This document shows positions 55,425 to 64,000 of a stretch of DNA of 64,000 bases, piece after piece. The translations under genes and the position numbers were made by a program. The notes under the pieces were generated by a model. That model saw nothing but the letters and a program-made list of their open reading frames with translations. It did no database searches and was not told where the DNA came from. How positions within the stretch are numbered: the first letter of the stretch is position 1; every line of letters starts with the position of its first letter. Origin of the DNA: Bacteroidia bacterium (lineage in GTDB: Bacteria > Bacteroidota > Bacteroidia > B-17B0 > Aurantibacillaceae); the NCBI GenBank assembly GCA_026003255.1, contig BPGX01000003.1:1-64000 (forward strand), given 5' to 3'.

Positions 55425-55452
55425 AAAAAGAGCCCATACAAAAGGGCTCTTT
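55425..55452 (-). terminator. rho-independent terminator of gldJ
   Basis: On the minus strand AAAGAGCCC pairs with GGGCTCTTT across an 8-nt loop and is followed by a T-rich tract. It separates gldJ from the subtilase gene. Confidence 0.88.
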
Positions 55453-55479
55453 AATTTAAGAAATTATTTTTTTACATTT

Positions 55480-57147
55480 TTATTTTCCCAACCCTCTTGG
55501 ACTACCAACTCTTGTCATAGCACATCTAAATCCTAACCATGCAGTAGCTTGTCTTTGGTCTAAAAATCTTCTTACACCCGGACTCATGTAATAAGCCCTA
55601 TCTCTCCAGCTACCACCTTTAATCACTCTTGCTTTGTCATTAATTAACGAAGTTTTAGCATACTCATACATCAGTTTGTCACCTTTTTCTTGTAATGTTC
55701 CTTCTACATCATCGGATGACCAGTAGATAGAGCTATACATATCTCCATCAAGATAATTGATGTAATCAGCCGTTTTGTAGTTTCTTCTTTCGTCTAAGTT
55801 ATCAGAGGGAACTGCAGAAGATACTTCTCTCCATAAAACACGACCTGGTATATTAGATTTTCCTTCGGGTGTAGCATTGCTATTACCATAAGGATCTTTT
55901 GTTAATACTGTTAATACACTATCTTCTACTTCAACAGTTTCGCCGCTTCCTCCATGTGGAGTAGGCGGATTAACTTTATGTTTGAATTTTTGATAAATTG
56001 GTCCATCTGTATTGACAAGAATTTCTCCACCAAGCCCGCCAACGAGAGTGGCACTATCTCTTTGTTGTGTAACAAAAACATTTCCTCTGAATGGTCTAAA
56101 TTCATCTGCATCTTGAAGTGTGTTGGGACGATAAACATCCATTACCCATTCAGCAACATTTCCGGCCATGTTATAGAGACCGTAGTCGTTGGGCCAATAA
56201 GAATACACTGGCGCAGTAATATCTGCCGCATCATTTAGATAGCCAGCAACACCCATATAATCACCTGCTCCTCTAATAAAGTTACCCATCATTTGTCCAA
56301 TAAATTTATCATCTGAATTTCTAACACCATGACCATTCCATGGGTAGATTCTTCTGTCTGTAATTCTCTCTCCAATGGTATTTCCAATTAAACCATAAGC
56401 AGCAAATTCCCATTCGGCCTCTGTCGGTAGGCGATATTTTGGAAGAAAAATACCATCTTCCATTCTAACATCTCTTTCAGGATTGTTTTCATCATAAGAT
56501 GGAAGTTTTTGCAAGAGTTGTCCTTGCCATTTTCCGGAAAGATATGCTTCTGTACTAAAATAATCCTGGTCAGTAGGATTAGGAGTATGTTCTAACAATC
56601 CTTCACGAATGAGAATAAACTCGTTTACTCTGTCGGTACGCCAAGCACAAAAATCATTGGCTTGTAACCAGTTTACACCAACAACTGGATAATCTCTGTA
56701 AGAAGGATGTCTTAAATAGTATTCCACATACGGTTCATTGTAAGCCAGTTTTTCTCTCCAAACTAATGTATCGGGTAATGCTTTGTAATAAATATCAGGG
56801 AAAGTAGGACCAAAAACTCTTGCTGTCCAGTATAAATATTCCAGATATGAAAAGTTGCTTACCTCTGTTTCATCCATATAAAATGAAGATACGGTCACAC
56901 GACGAGGAACATTGTTCCAATCAAAAGGAACATCTTGTTCGGTGCGTCCCATTGTAAATGTCCCACCTTCAATTAATACTAATCCCGGTCCTGTTTCTTG
57001 TTCTTCATAAGGGACCTTTTCAAATCCTCCATTGGAAGGGTCGTTATATGCCCATCCAGTTACAGGAGAACGTTCTTTAGCACAGGATAAAAACAAAACT
57101 GTTAAGGCAATTGAAAGCCATTGTTTTTTGTAATTTATTTTTTTCAT
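55480..57147 (-). CDS. gldJ: GldJ-type gliding/T9SS lipoprotein (SUMF1 fold)
   Basis: A 555-residue lipoprotein. A lipobox LFLSC is at about residue 22, and a formylglycine-generating-enzyme (SUMF1)-like domain spans most of the chain (LVLIEGGTFTMGRTEQDVPF, YRLPTEAEWEFAAYG, NMAGNVAEWVMDVYRP). In Flavobacterium GldJ is required for gliding and type IX secretion. The overall length and the N-terminal GPGLVLIEGGTFTMGR segment match GldJ better than the shorter GldK. It follows the PorP/SprF gene and ends at a terminator, so both probably serve the T9SS. Confidence 0.87.
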   Translation of the reverse strand: MKKINYKKQWLSIALTVLFLSCAKERSPVTGWAYNDPSNGGFEKVPYEEQETGPGLVLIEGGTFTMGRTEQDVPFDWNNVPRRVTVSSFYMDETEVSNFSYLEYLYWTARVFGPTFPDIYYKALPDTLVWREKLAYNEPYVEYYLRHPSYRDYPVVGVNWLQANDFCAWRTDRVNEFILIREGLLEHTPNPTDQDYFSTEAYLSGKWQGQLLQKLPSYDENNPERDVRMEDGIFLPKYRLPTEAEWEFAAYGLIGNTIGERITDRRIYPWNGHGVRNSDDKFIGQMMGNFIRGAGDYMGVAGYLNDAADITAPVYSYWPNDYGLYNMAGNVAEWVMDVYRPNTLQDADEFRPFRGNVFVTQQRDSATLVGGLGGEILVNTDGPIYQKFKHKVNPPTPHGGSGETVEVEDSVLTVLTKDPYGNSNATPEGKSNIPGRVLWREVSSAVPSDNLDERRNYKTADYINYLDGDMYSSIYWSSDDVEGTLQEKGDKLMYEYAKTSLINDKARVIKGGSWRDRAYYMSPGVRRFLDQRQATAWLGFRCAMTRVGSPRGLGK

Positions 57148-57225
57148 AGTTCAAAAGATTTTTGGGGTAAATGTAATTATATTTTTAGTAATATAATGCA
57201 TTAGTATGAAAAATGTTACAATTTT

Positions 57226-58188
57226 TTAGAAAGAAGGACAACTTATTGTTCTATATTTCTTTTTCTTTGGCTTACATTCAAATTGAATTTGTAAAGATAT
57301 TTCATGAGAACCAGCAGTATTGCTGGCTAATTTTGAAATGGTTACATCATAGCTATATCCGACTTTAAAGTTTTTATTTTGTAAGCCAATTAAGGCAATG
57401 ACGGCATCCGAATTTCTGTACCATAATCCCGCAACAAACATATCATTAACATAATATAGTCCTAAATTAAGTTGTTGAAATTTTTGTTGTGCCTGAAATA
57501 AAACATTGGGTGAAATATAACTTCCTCCACCTTTTTCAAGGTTGATAATAGCTCCTGCGTGTCCGGTAAATTTCATTGGTAATTTTGCAACTCCTAATAA
57601 GCCCTCATCAGGTTGAGTAAGATGATGCGCGGCAAAACCAATGAAATAGTTTTTACTGTATCCTAAAATACCTGCAGAAAAATCTAAATTACTTTTGTTT
57701 TGATTGGGAACTGCTTCCATGGTATTCCAAACAAAACCTCTTCTTGGGTCAATCATGTCACCAAAGTTAAGTTTAGTTTTATCTAATTGTTTTTGAAAAT
57801 AGGTGGCTTGCAATCCCATTTTTATTGAGAAATGTCTATTAACTGGTAAATGATAAGAATAAATACCACTAGCAGAAACTGTTTTCAAAGTTCCTCTGGC
57901 TTGATCGTCAGTTAATACTAAAATACCAATACCGCCTGCAAGCACATCAAAATGCTGATCATAGCCAGCAGAATAAGTTACATAGGTACCACTTAAATTA
58001 GGCCATTGATTTCTATAGTTAAAAGTAATTCTTGCACATCGTACAGTACCTGCAAATGCAGGATTTAAATACAATGGATTGGCATAAAATTGTGTAAATT
58101 GAGGATCTTGCGCTTGTAAGAATTCTGTTGAATATGAGAGGATTAAAATAAAAACAAGCGGTATGTTTTTTATTTTACTTAAGTGCAT
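57226..58188 (-). CDS. PorP/SprF family type IX secretion membrane protein
   Basis: A 320-residue outer-membrane barrel-like protein with a signal peptide (about 1-27) and the family-diagnostic start AQDPQFTQFYANPLYLNPAF, then YNRNQWPNL-like text (TFNYRNQWPNLSGTYVTYS). PorP/SprF proteins help assemble or anchor type IX secretion cargo. The protein lies directly upstream of gldJ (78-bp gap) and has its own perfect -7 box at 58206. Confidence 0.92.
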   Translation of the reverse strand: MHLSKIKNIPLVFILILSYSTEFLQAQDPQFTQFYANPLYLNPAFAGTVRCARITFNYRNQWPNLSGTYVTYSAGYDQHFDVLAGGIGILVLTDDQARGTLKTVSASGIYSYHLPVNRHFSIKMGLQATYFQKQLDKTKLNFGDMIDPRRGFVWNTMEAVPNQNKSNLDFSAGILGYSKNYFIGFAAHHLTQPDEGLLGVAKLPMKFTGHAGAIINLEKGGGSYISPNVLFQAQQKFQQLNLGLYYVNDMFVAGLWYRNSDAVIALIGLQNKNFKVGYSYDVTISKLASNTAGSHEISLQIQFECKPKKKKYRTISCPSF

Positions 58189-58205
58189 AATTTAATTTTG
58201 AGTTA

Positions 58206-58213
58206 CAAATGTA
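58206..58213 (-). promoter_or_regulatory. -7 box of the PorP/SprF gene
   Basis: TACATTTG on the minus strand is an exact TAnnTTTG box, 17 bp before the ATG at 58188. Confidence 0.65.
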
Positions 58214-58284
58214 GGATATAAAATTCTTTTTTGCAAAATTTAATTTTTTTATTTGAGAATTATACGATTAAAAATAGAGTTTAG

Positions 58285-59412
58285 TTATTCTTGTTGACTA
58301 ATATTCTCAAACATTTTAGGCAATTCCCGAAATTCATATTGTTGATTTCGTAATTTAGGAATATAGGCAGCTTCTTTAATTGCTCGTTGAATTGATACAG
58401 CATCAAAATGATAATCTGCACCAGCAGCACTGACTACATTTTCTTCTATCATAATGCTACCAAAATCATTTGCCCCTGCATATAAACACAATTGTGCGGT
58501 TTGTTTACCAACGGTTAGCCATGAGGCCTGAATGTTATCAATGTTGGGGAGCATGATGCGAGACAGGGCAATCATTCGAATGTATTCATCAGCGGTGGTT
58601 TGGTTTTTTACTTTGCGAACTTTATTCAGGAGTGTTCCTTCGTCTTGAAATGGCCATGGAATGAAGGCAATAAATCCTTTAGAATGATCTGGTTTTTTAG
58701 ATTGTACATTACGAATTAAAATCAGATGTTCTATGCGCTCTTCAATGGTTTCGACATGACCAAACATCATGGTAGCAGTAGTAGTAAGTCCTAATTGATG
58801 CGCCACTTCCATTACATCGAGCCATTCTTTGGCGGAACATTTTCCGTTTGAGATAATTCTACGAACTCTGTCATTTAGTATTTCTGCACCTGGGCCTGGC
58901 ATGCTATCCATTCCGGCTTCTATGAGTTTTGACAAAACGTATTCATAAGAATGGTTGCCAAGTTGTGCGATATGAACAATTTCAGGAGGACCAAGTGCGT
59001 GTAATTTTAAATTGGGAAATAATTTTTTGAGTGTTTTGAATAAATCCACGTAGTATTCTAATCCTAATTCAGGATGATGCCCTCCCTGTAATAATAATTG
59101 TTCACCTCCCAGGTCAAAAGTTTCTTGAATTTTTTTCTTATATGTTTCAATATCTGTAATGTAAGCATCTGGATGACCTGGAATTCTGTAAAAATTACAA
59201 AACTTACAATTGGCTACGCAAACATTGGTGGTATTGACATTTCTATCAATTATCCAGGTTACATAAGGAGAATTATTTTTTTTAATATTACGAATGGTAT
59301 GTGCGACGTTCATTAAATCGGGAAGTGGTGCGTGGTGATATAAATACAATCCTTCTTCAAGCGAGAGGAATTCCAAATTAAGTGCTTTTTTATAGAGTTC
59401 ATTTAAATGCAT
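58285..59412 (-). CDS. mqnC: cyclic dehypoxanthinyl futalosine synthase (radical SAM)
   Basis: A 375-residue radical SAM enzyme of the futalosine route to menaquinone. The [4Fe-4S] motif CVANCKFC is at residues 65-72, followed by FYRIPGHPDAY, LLLQGGHHPELGLEYY and SMPGPGAEILNDRVR. It cyclises dehypoxanthine futalosine. It begins 9 bp after parB and is probably transcribed with the par genes, which is unexpected functionally. Its presence shows that the organism makes menaquinone by the futalosine path. Confidence 0.95.
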   Translation of the reverse strand: MHLNELYKKALNLEFLSLEEGLYLYHHAPLPDLMNVAHTIRNIKKNNSPYVTWIIDRNVNTTNVCVANCKFCNFYRIPGHPDAYITDIETYKKKIQETFDLGGEQLLLQGGHHPELGLEYYVDLFKTLKKLFPNLKLHALGPPEIVHIAQLGNHSYEYVLSKLIEAGMDSMPGPGAEILNDRVRRIISNGKCSAKEWLDVMEVAHQLGLTTTATMMFGHVETIEERIEHLILIRNVQSKKPDHSKGFIAFIPWPFQDEGTLLNKVRKVKNQTTADEYIRMIALSRIMLPNIDNIQASWLTVGKQTAQLCLYAGANDFGSIMIEENVVSAAGADYHFDAVSIQRAIKEAAYIPKLRNQQYEFRELPKMFENISQQE

Positions 59413-59421
59413 GATAAGAGA

Positions 59422-60315
59422 TTAATCAATTCCTAACTTTTTTAGTATGATGTTTAAATCTTCTTCATTTTGAAAGTTTAAAATTATTTTTCCACCACCT
59501 TTTGCATTCTTTTTGTATTCTACAAATCTATCAAAACGTTCTTTTAATTGGCCAAGTATGAGTTTTTCTTCAATAGATAAAGGGGTTTTATCTCTTTTGA
59601 TTTTGGGTTTGTAATTAACTTTTGCACCTTTTGCAAGTTCTTCTACTTCTCTTACGGAAAGGTCTTGTTCAATAATTAAGGCAAATAGGGCGAGTTGTTT
59701 GTCTTCGTTTTCTATATTAATAAGGGCACGGGCATGTCCCATGGTAATTTCATTGGTTTGAAGGGCTTTTTGAATAGGGGCAGGCAATTTCAATAAACGT
59801 AAGTAGTTGGCTACTGTACTTCTTTGTTTACCAACTCGCTTACTAACTTCTTCTTGCGTAAGGTTACATTCGTCGATGAGTCGTTGATAGGAAAGTGCGA
59901 TTTCAATAGGATTTAAATCTTCTCTCTGAATGTTTTCAATGAGAGCGATTTCTAACATTTGCTGGTCATTAGCTACACGAATGTATGCGGGTATTTCTTT
60001 AAGCCCGGCCATTTGAGCAGCGCGGAAACGTCTTTCTCCGGAGATGATTTGATATTTATCGTAACCTAATTTGCGGACGGTAATGGGCTGAATGATACCA
60101 TGTTCTTTAATAGATTGAGCCAATTCTTGAAGTGCTACTTCTTCAAATTCTGTTCTGGGTTGAAAAGGGTTTGTTTCAATAGCGGAAAGTGGGATATTAC
60201 TAATAGAACCAAGCACAGGAGCGTTTTCAGTGGCTTTTGTAGTAATATCTGTTTTAGCATTTTCAAGTAAGGCACTTAGTCCTCTTCCGAGAGCTGGTTT
60301 TTTGGAGTTACTCAT
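59422..60315 (-). CDS. parB: chromosome partitioning protein ParB
   Basis: A 297-residue ParB. The N-terminal CTPase/ParB domain shows ETNPFQPRTEFEEVALQEL and ISGERRFRAAQMAGLKEIP (about residue 90), and the HTH region LTQEEVSKRVGKQRSTVANY (about 150) binds parS. A C-terminal dimerisation part follows. It loads onto parS sites and guides chromosome segregation with ParA, which lies 31 bp upstream. No parS palindrome was recognised within the window. Confidence 0.95.
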   Translation of the reverse strand: MSNSKKPALGRGLSALLENAKTDITTKATENAPVLGSISNIPLSAIETNPFQPRTEFEEVALQELAQSIKEHGIIQPITVRKLGYDKYQIISGERRFRAAQMAGLKEIPAYIRVANDQQMLEIALIENIQREDLNPIEIALSYQRLIDECNLTQEEVSKRVGKQRSTVANYLRLLKLPAPIQKALQTNEITMGHARALINIENEDKQLALFALIIEQDLSVREVEELAKGAKVNYKPKIKRDKTPLSIEEKLILGQLKERFDRFVEYKKNAKGGGKIILNFQNEEDLNIILKKLGID

Positions 60316-60346
60316 AATAGTATATTGAAAAGATTAATTGTATAAT

Positions 60347-61156
60347 TTATTCTTCAATTTTTATTTGCCTCTGGTCATCGGGAATTCTGGTAAGGTTGTT
60401 TCTTTGAAGGATTTCTCGGGCTAAATTAAGGTAATTGATTGTACCTTTTCCAGTAGCGTCGTGCATGATGATGGTTTTTCCGAAACTGGGGGCTTCGGCT
60501 AATTTGGTATTGCGTTGAATGATGGTATTAAAGACCATGTCTTGAAAATGAGTTTTTACATCTTCTACGACTTGATTGGCTAATCGTGTGCGGGAGTCAT
60601 ACATGGTAAGAAGCACACCTTCAATTTCTAATTCGGTATTCAAATGGGTTTGAACAATTTTAATGGTTTGTAAGAGTTTTCCCATTCCTTCTAAAGCAAA
60701 GTATTCGCATTGAACGGGGATAATGACACTATCAGCGGCACAGAGAGCATTAATTACACTTAATCCCAGTGAAGGAGTGCAATCTATGATAATAAAATCG
60801 TAATCGTTTTTAATTTGGTCTAATGCTTTTTTCATCATGTATTCTCTACCGCTTAAATTAACAAGTTCTATTTCAATGCCGATGAGTTCTGCATTGGTAG
60901 GCAATAAATAGAGGTTAGGTGTTTCTGTAGGAACGATAACGTCTTTTGGATGTTTGGTTTGAATGATACATTCGTAAAGACCTGCACTAATAGAATTGGG
61001 GTCAATGCCCACGCCAGAAGTTGCGTTGGCTTGTGAGTCCGCATCTACTAATAGGGTTTTATATTCTAATACCGCAAGTGCTGCAGATAGATTTATGGCG
61101 GTAGTTGTTTTTCCAACGCCACCTTTTTGATTAGCAATGGCAATAATTTTTCCCAT
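60347..61156 (-). CDS. parA: chromosome partitioning ATPase ParA (Soj)
   Basis: A 269-residue ParA ATPase. The deviant Walker [21 protein letters not shown] is at residues 4-23, the switch region is [19 protein letters not shown], and further text is [14 protein letters not shown] and [17 protein letters not shown]. It binds DNA in its ATP form and moves the ParB-parS complex. It is the partner of the next gene and follows the UPF0173 gene after 4 bp. Confidence 0.96.
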   Translation of the reverse strand: MGKIIAIANQKGGVGKTTTAINLSAALAVLEYKTLLVDADSQANATSGVGIDPNSISAGLYECIIQTKHPKDVIVPTETPNLYLLPTNAELIGIEIELVNLSGREYMMKKALDQIKNDYDFIIIDCTPSLGLSVINALCAADSVIIPVQCEYFALEGMGKLLQTIKIVQTHLNTELEIEGVLLTMYDSRTRLANQVVEDVKTHFQDMVFNTIIQRNTKLAEAPSFGKTIIMHDATGKGTINYLNLAREILQRNNLTRIPDDQRQIKIEE

Positions 61157-61160
61157 AAAA

Positions 61161-61841
61161 TTAGAGTTCTATTGTGTTTCCGATTGATATTAAAATGAGT
61201 TCTTTTCCTGATCTGGTGAATTTTTGTATTGCTTCTTGTTCATCAATTTTAATGAGGTCAAATGTGTTGTAGTGCATGCCAATGACTTTATTACATTTCA
61301 GGAAGTCCGTTGCAATGATAGCGTTATCAACGCTCATTGTAAAGTTGTCACCGATTGGTAAGAACGAAAAATCAACCTGTCTGTAGTCGCCGATGAGTTT
61401 CATATCTTCGGTAAGGGCTGTATCGCCAGCGTAATAGAAGTTTTTGTCAGAGGTTTCAATTACGAAGCCCATAGGATTACCGCCGTAGGTTCCATCCGGG
61501 AAACTACTGCTGTGAATGGCATTGACAATTTTGACATTGCCAAAATCTAATTTGATTTTTCCACCAATGTTCATAGGATGAAAGTTCGTAATCCCGTTTT
61601 TATTTGCCCACATGCAAATTTCCCAATTGCTGATGATTTTAGCGTTAGTTTTTTTAGCAATGAATAGGGCATCTGCAATGTGGTCTTCGTGGGCGTGACT
61701 TAAAAGTATGTAGTCGGGATTAATAGAATTTACATTAATGTGTTTTGCAAGAGGATTAGGAGAAATGAAGGGGTCAAATAAAATTTTTTTGTGATTCACT
61801 TCCACTAAAAAACAAGAATGTCCATAATAAGTAATTCTCAT
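61161..61841 (-). CDS. UPF0173 metal-dependent hydrolase (beta-lactamase fold)
   Basis: A 226-residue metallo-beta-lactamase-fold enzyme. The metal site [13 protein letters not shown] is at about residues 47-59, with [16 protein letters not shown] and [13 protein letters not shown] later. The family has no settled role in bacteria. It is the first gene of the run ahead of parA, parB and mqnC, so it probably shares their promoter (perfect -7 box at 61868). Confidence 0.9.
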   Translation of the reverse strand: MRITYYGHSCFLVEVNHKKILFDPFISPNPLAKHINVNSINPDYILLSHAHEDHIADALFIAKKTNAKIISNWEICMWANKNGITNFHPMNIGGKIKLDFGNVKIVNAIHSSSFPDGTYGGNPMGFVIETSDKNFYYAGDTALTEDMKLIGDYRQVDFSFLPIGDNFTMSVDNAIIATDFLKCNKVIGMHYNTFDLIKIDEQEAIQKFTRSGKELILISIGNTIEL

Positions 61842-61867
61842 AGTGGTAATTTTTGCAAATTTGCCTG

Positions 61868-61875
61868 CAAATTTA
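61868..61875 (-). promoter_or_regulatory. -7 box of the UPF0173-parA-parB-mqnC run
   Basis: TAAATTTG on the minus strand is an exact TAnnTTTG box, 26 bp before the ATG at 61841. The next three genes follow with gaps of 4, 31 and 9 bp. Confidence 0.65.
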
Positions 61876-61924
61876 ATAGAGTTATTATGAACCTTTTAAA
61901 TATTTTATCCACAAAAATACTATT

Positions 61925-62455
61925 ATGTCAAATATTACAATAATTAGCGGAACAAATAGAGAAGATAGTTATACATTTAAGGTAGCGCAATTTTATCATG
62001 ATTATGTTTCTCAAAAATATAGAGATGGGAGAGTGTTATTAGCAGATTTTAGAGAATTACCAAAGGATATTGCTTTTGAAGAGGTTTATGGAAAACGAAC
62101 GCATCTTTTTGAAGAGGTTATTGAAAAATATATCACTCATTCTGATAAATTTTTCTGGATTGTTCCGGAATATAATGGGAGTTTTGCCGGGATTTCGAAA
62201 GTGTTTATTGATGCAGTTCATCCTAAACATTTTTATTATAAGAAAGTTTGTCTTACTGGGGTAGCGTCGGGTAGAGCCGGAAATTTGAGAGGCATGGACC
62301 ATCTGGCAATGGTTTTGCAGTATTTACGAATGAATGTGTTTTATAATAAATTACCAATTTCAAGAGTTGAAGAAGTATGGGGAGAAAAGGAACCTAAAAC
62401 AGAAGAACAAAAGAAAGTCATCATTCAACAGATTGAAGAATTTTTGAAATACTAA
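61925..62455 (+). CDS. NADPH-dependent FMN reductase
   Basis: A 176-residue flavodoxin-like oxidoreductase. The start ITIISGTNREDSYTFKVAQF contains the phosphate-binding loop, and FFWIVPEYNGSFAGISKVFI and LTGVASGRAGNLRGMDHLAM are conserved in the family. It reduces FMN or quinones with NAD(P)H; the physiological acceptor is unknown. It stands alone, divergent from the UPF0173 gene. Confidence 0.9.
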   Translation: MSNITIISGTNREDSYTFKVAQFYHDYVSQKYRDGRVLLADFRELPKDIAFEEVYGKRTHLFEEVIEKYITHSDKFFWIVPEYNGSFAGISKVFIDAVHPKHFYYKKVCLTGVASGRAGNLRGMDHLAMVLQYLRMNVFYNKLPISRVEEVWGEKEPKTEEQKKVIIQQIEEFLKY

Positions 62456-62457
62456 AA

Positions 62458-62826
62458 TTATTTTTTAAAGAAGAAAAACACGGCAGCAATAAGAAATAAA
62501 AAGCCGATGATATGATTGAGTCGTAATTGGTCTGTTTTGAAAAAAATGAGTGTGAAGGCAATGAAAACTAGGATGGAAATCGTTTCCTGAATAATTTTCA
62601 ATTGCCAAATATCAAAAGGACCGCCGTTAATTTTGCTGCCAATTTTATTGGCAGGAACCATGAGCATATATTCAAATAATGCGATTCCCCAACTAATGAA
62701 GATAGTGCTTAATAAACCGAGATTTTTAAAGAATGGGAGGTCTTTAAAGCGTAAGTGTCCGTACCAAGCCAGCGTCATAAAAGTGTTGGATAATATGAGT
62801 AAACCAATGGTATAAAGACCTTTCAT
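62458..62826 (-). CDS. DMT/DUF486 family small membrane protein
   Basis: A 122-residue protein with four membrane segments (about 5-20, 35-55, 73-90, 103-118) and the family sequence FMTLAWYGHLRFKDLP near the N-terminus. Members are small drug/metabolite-transporter relatives (DUF486) without a confirmed substrate. It overlaps the marC-like gene by 4 bp (ATGA). Confidence 0.82.
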   Translation of the reverse strand: MKGLYTIGLLILSNTFMTLAWYGHLRFKDLPFFKNLGLLSTIFISWGIALFEYMLMVPANKIGSKINGGPFDIWQLKIIQETISILVFIAFTLIFFKTDQLRLNHIIGFLFLIAAVFFFFKK

Positions 62827-63401
62827 AATCCGGTATACTTTCTGAATAGTTTAATGGCGAGTGCTAATAAAATTATTCCAAATACTTTTTTCATAATGGC
62901 GATACCGCTGATGCCCAATAATTTTTCAATGCGATAGAGATTTCTTAAGACAATGTACACAATAATTACATTTATAAGGATGGCTATAAGTATGGAAAGT
63001 GTGCTGTATTCTGCTTTGATAGAAAGTAATGTGGTTAAAGTACCAGTACCAGCAATGAGAGGAAAAGCAACAGGAATAACGGTAGCCGATTGAGGCACTT
63101 CGTCGCGCGTAATGCGAATGCCTAAAATCATTTCAAAAGCAACAATGAAAATGAGGATGGAACCAGCGATGGCAAAATCGGAAATTTGAATTCCAATTAA
63201 ATCTAAAATGGAAGTGCCCAAAAACAGGAAAGCAATCATAATGCCCATGGATACAATGGATGCTTTGTATGGGTTAATCTCGCCGACTCTTTGTCGTAAA
63301 GAGATAATAACAGGGATGGAGCCGATGATGTCAATTACAGCAAAGAGAATAGTAGTTACTTTAAATATTTCAACAAGGTCAAAATACCAATGGTTGTTCA
63401 T
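62823..63401 (-). CDS. MarC family membrane protein
   Basis: A 192-residue protein with six membrane segments. The sequences FAVIDIIGSIPVIISL and ATVIPVAFPLIAGTGTLTTL, with the GTG turn, are typical of MarC. The name comes from an early link to antibiotic resistance that was not confirmed, so the role is unknown. It overlaps its neighbours by 4 bp on both sides, forming a tight three-gene unit. Confidence 0.9.
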   Translation of the reverse strand: MNNHWYFDLVEIFKVTTILFAVIDIIGSIPVIISLRQRVGEINPYKASIVSMGIMIAFLFLGTSILDLIGIQISDFAIAGSILIFIVAFEMILGIRITRDEVPQSATVIPVAFPLIAGTGTLTTLLSIKAEYSTLSILIAILINVIIVYIVLRNLYRIEKLLGISGIAIMKKVFGIILLALAIKLFRKYTGL

Positions 63402-63724
63402 AGTAAATCGTTTTCAATGTTTGTTATAGTGGATTGAAATTCTGCAATGTCTTTTAGTTGCTTTTTATTTTTGGCAATTTCTAATCCTTTTTTGAGATAA
63501 TTGAGTGATTTATCTTTATGATTAAGATTGTAAAGTAATATGCCCAATTGATAGTATGCTGGAATGTATTGACTATCCAATGAAAGGCATTTTTCGAAGG
63601 ATTGTTGTGCCTGTTGAAAATTTTTTTCAGCGAGGTATTCTAATCCAATTGCGTAATGTAAAAAAGGATCATCTGGTTCTTCTTTAATTAGTTCAAGGAG
63701 TTGTTGGATTCTGTTGTGGTGCAT
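63398..63724 (-). CDS. TPR repeat protein
   Basis: A 108-residue protein made of about three tetratricopeptide repeats (words such as PFLHYAIGLEYLAEKNFQQA, SLDSQYIPAYYQLGILLYN and KSLNYLKKGLEIAKN). TPRs mediate protein contacts; the partner is unknown. It heads the run with the MarC and DMT genes. A perfect -7 box lies only 2 bp before its ATG, so the message may be leaderless. Confidence 0.87.
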   Translation of the reverse strand: MHHNRIQQLLELIKEEPDDPFLHYAIGLEYLAEKNFQQAQQSFEKCLSLDSQYIPAYYQLGILLYNLNHKDKSLNYLKKGLEIAKNKKQLKDIAEFQSTITNIENDLL

Positions 63725-63726
63725 TG

Positions 63727-63734
63727 CAAAAATA
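63727..63734 (-). promoter_or_regulatory. -7 box of the TPR-MarC-DMT run
   Basis: TATTTTTG on the minus strand is an exact TAnnTTTG box directly before the TPR gene's ATG. Transcription would begin at or within the start codon. Confidence 0.6.
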
Positions 63735-63857
63735 AAATCACTTTCAAGAGGGGGCGCAAATTAAATCAAAAACTTATTATCCTAGTACAAAAAACAGGTA
63801 ATTAAACTCAATTCTAAAGTAGAAAATGAGAGTTACTCAATTAAAAAATTGAAAGCG

Positions 63858-64000
63858 TTATTTCGTTTTTTCAATTTGTCTTTTGAGAGCTTCTAATGCT
63901 CCGTCTACAGCGGCTTCAAAGGATTTTTCCTGTTTTTTAGCGAATAAGTCGCCATTATTGGTGTGCAGTTTTATTTCAGCAATTTTGTTGGCAGTATCGG
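63858..64000 (-). CDS. ribosome hibernation promoting factor (HPF/RaiA), C-terminal part
   Basis: The minus strand from the window end to the stop at 63858 encodes 47 codons reading NKIAEIKLHTNNGDLFAKKQ, then EKSFEAAVDGALEALKRQIE, then KTK. This is the end of a short HPF/YfiA protein, including the conserved KSFEAAVDGALEAL helix. Such factors bind resting ribosomes. The N-terminal half and promoter lie beyond the window. Confidence 0.82.
   Translation of the reverse strand, partial: DTANKIAEIKLHTNNGDLFAKKQEKSFEAAVDGALEALKRQIEKTK

Overview
The window is AT-rich bacterial chromosome from a member of the Bacteroidota. I infer this from type IX secretion (T9SS) cargo with C-terminal sorting domains, a PorP/SprF-family protein, a GldJ-type lipoprotein, a SprB-repeat protein with a gliding-type C-terminal domain, a futalosine-pathway menaquinone gene (mqnC), a split PntAA/PntAB/PntB transhydrogenase, and repeated TAnnTTTG -7 promoter boxes. 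The order could be Chitinophagales-like, but the sequence alone does not fix it. There is no prophage, insertion sequence, CRISPR array or rRNA. Most of the window is core metabolism mixed with cell-surface genes.

Layout. 1-2.6 kb (minus): an FtsB/DivIC-like gene, a sulfotransferase and a two-gene polysaccharide-type ABC exporter. The last three are each disrupted by one extra base in a homopolymer. 3.1-6.3 kb: the transhydrogenase operon, with a tRNA-Lys gene and a palindromic repeat between pntAA and pntAB. 6.3-11.8 kb: a TonB-type outer-membrane receptor, folB and a T9SS cargo gene with a shifted signal peptide. 11.8-15.4 kb (minus): methyltransferase, HTTM membrane protein, probable surface lipoprotein, Nudix hydrolase. 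15.4-20.8 kb (plus): pyrE, SRPBCC protein, RluA-type synthase, methyltransferase, ahcY, polyprenyl synthase, thioesterase. 20.8-28.7 kb (minus): a 1700-residue SprB-repeat protein, infC and thrS. 28.8-33.8 kb (plus): MazG-like protein, beta-barrel, kdsA, rnhB and an anchored propeller-like protein. 34.0-42.8 kb (minus): EEP-family protein, T9SS cargo, PASTA protein, bifunctional nuclease, etfA/etfB, a plus-strand tRNA-Arg, a GDCCVxC protein and a MORN-repeat protein. 43.0-49.9 kb (plus): a 1496-residue secreted protein of unknown function, a GlcD-type oxidase and a LytS-type histidine kinase, all overlapping. 49.9-61.8 kb (minus): frameshifted SpoIIE phosphatase, PyrR-like PRTase, dapA, T9SS subtilase, gldJ, porP/sprF, mqnC, parB, parA, UPF0173 hydrolase. 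61.9-64 kb: FMN reductase, then minus-strand DMT, MarC and TPR genes and the end of a ribosome hibernation factor.

The strongest unusual signals are five reading-frame breaks, all of the +1 type and four of them in homopolymers; the tRNA inside the pnt operon; at least two families of intergenic repeats; and a recent internal duplication in the SprB-repeat array. I found no convincing new defence or mobile system. The best candidate for undescribed biology is the 1496-residue protein with its two overlapping partners.
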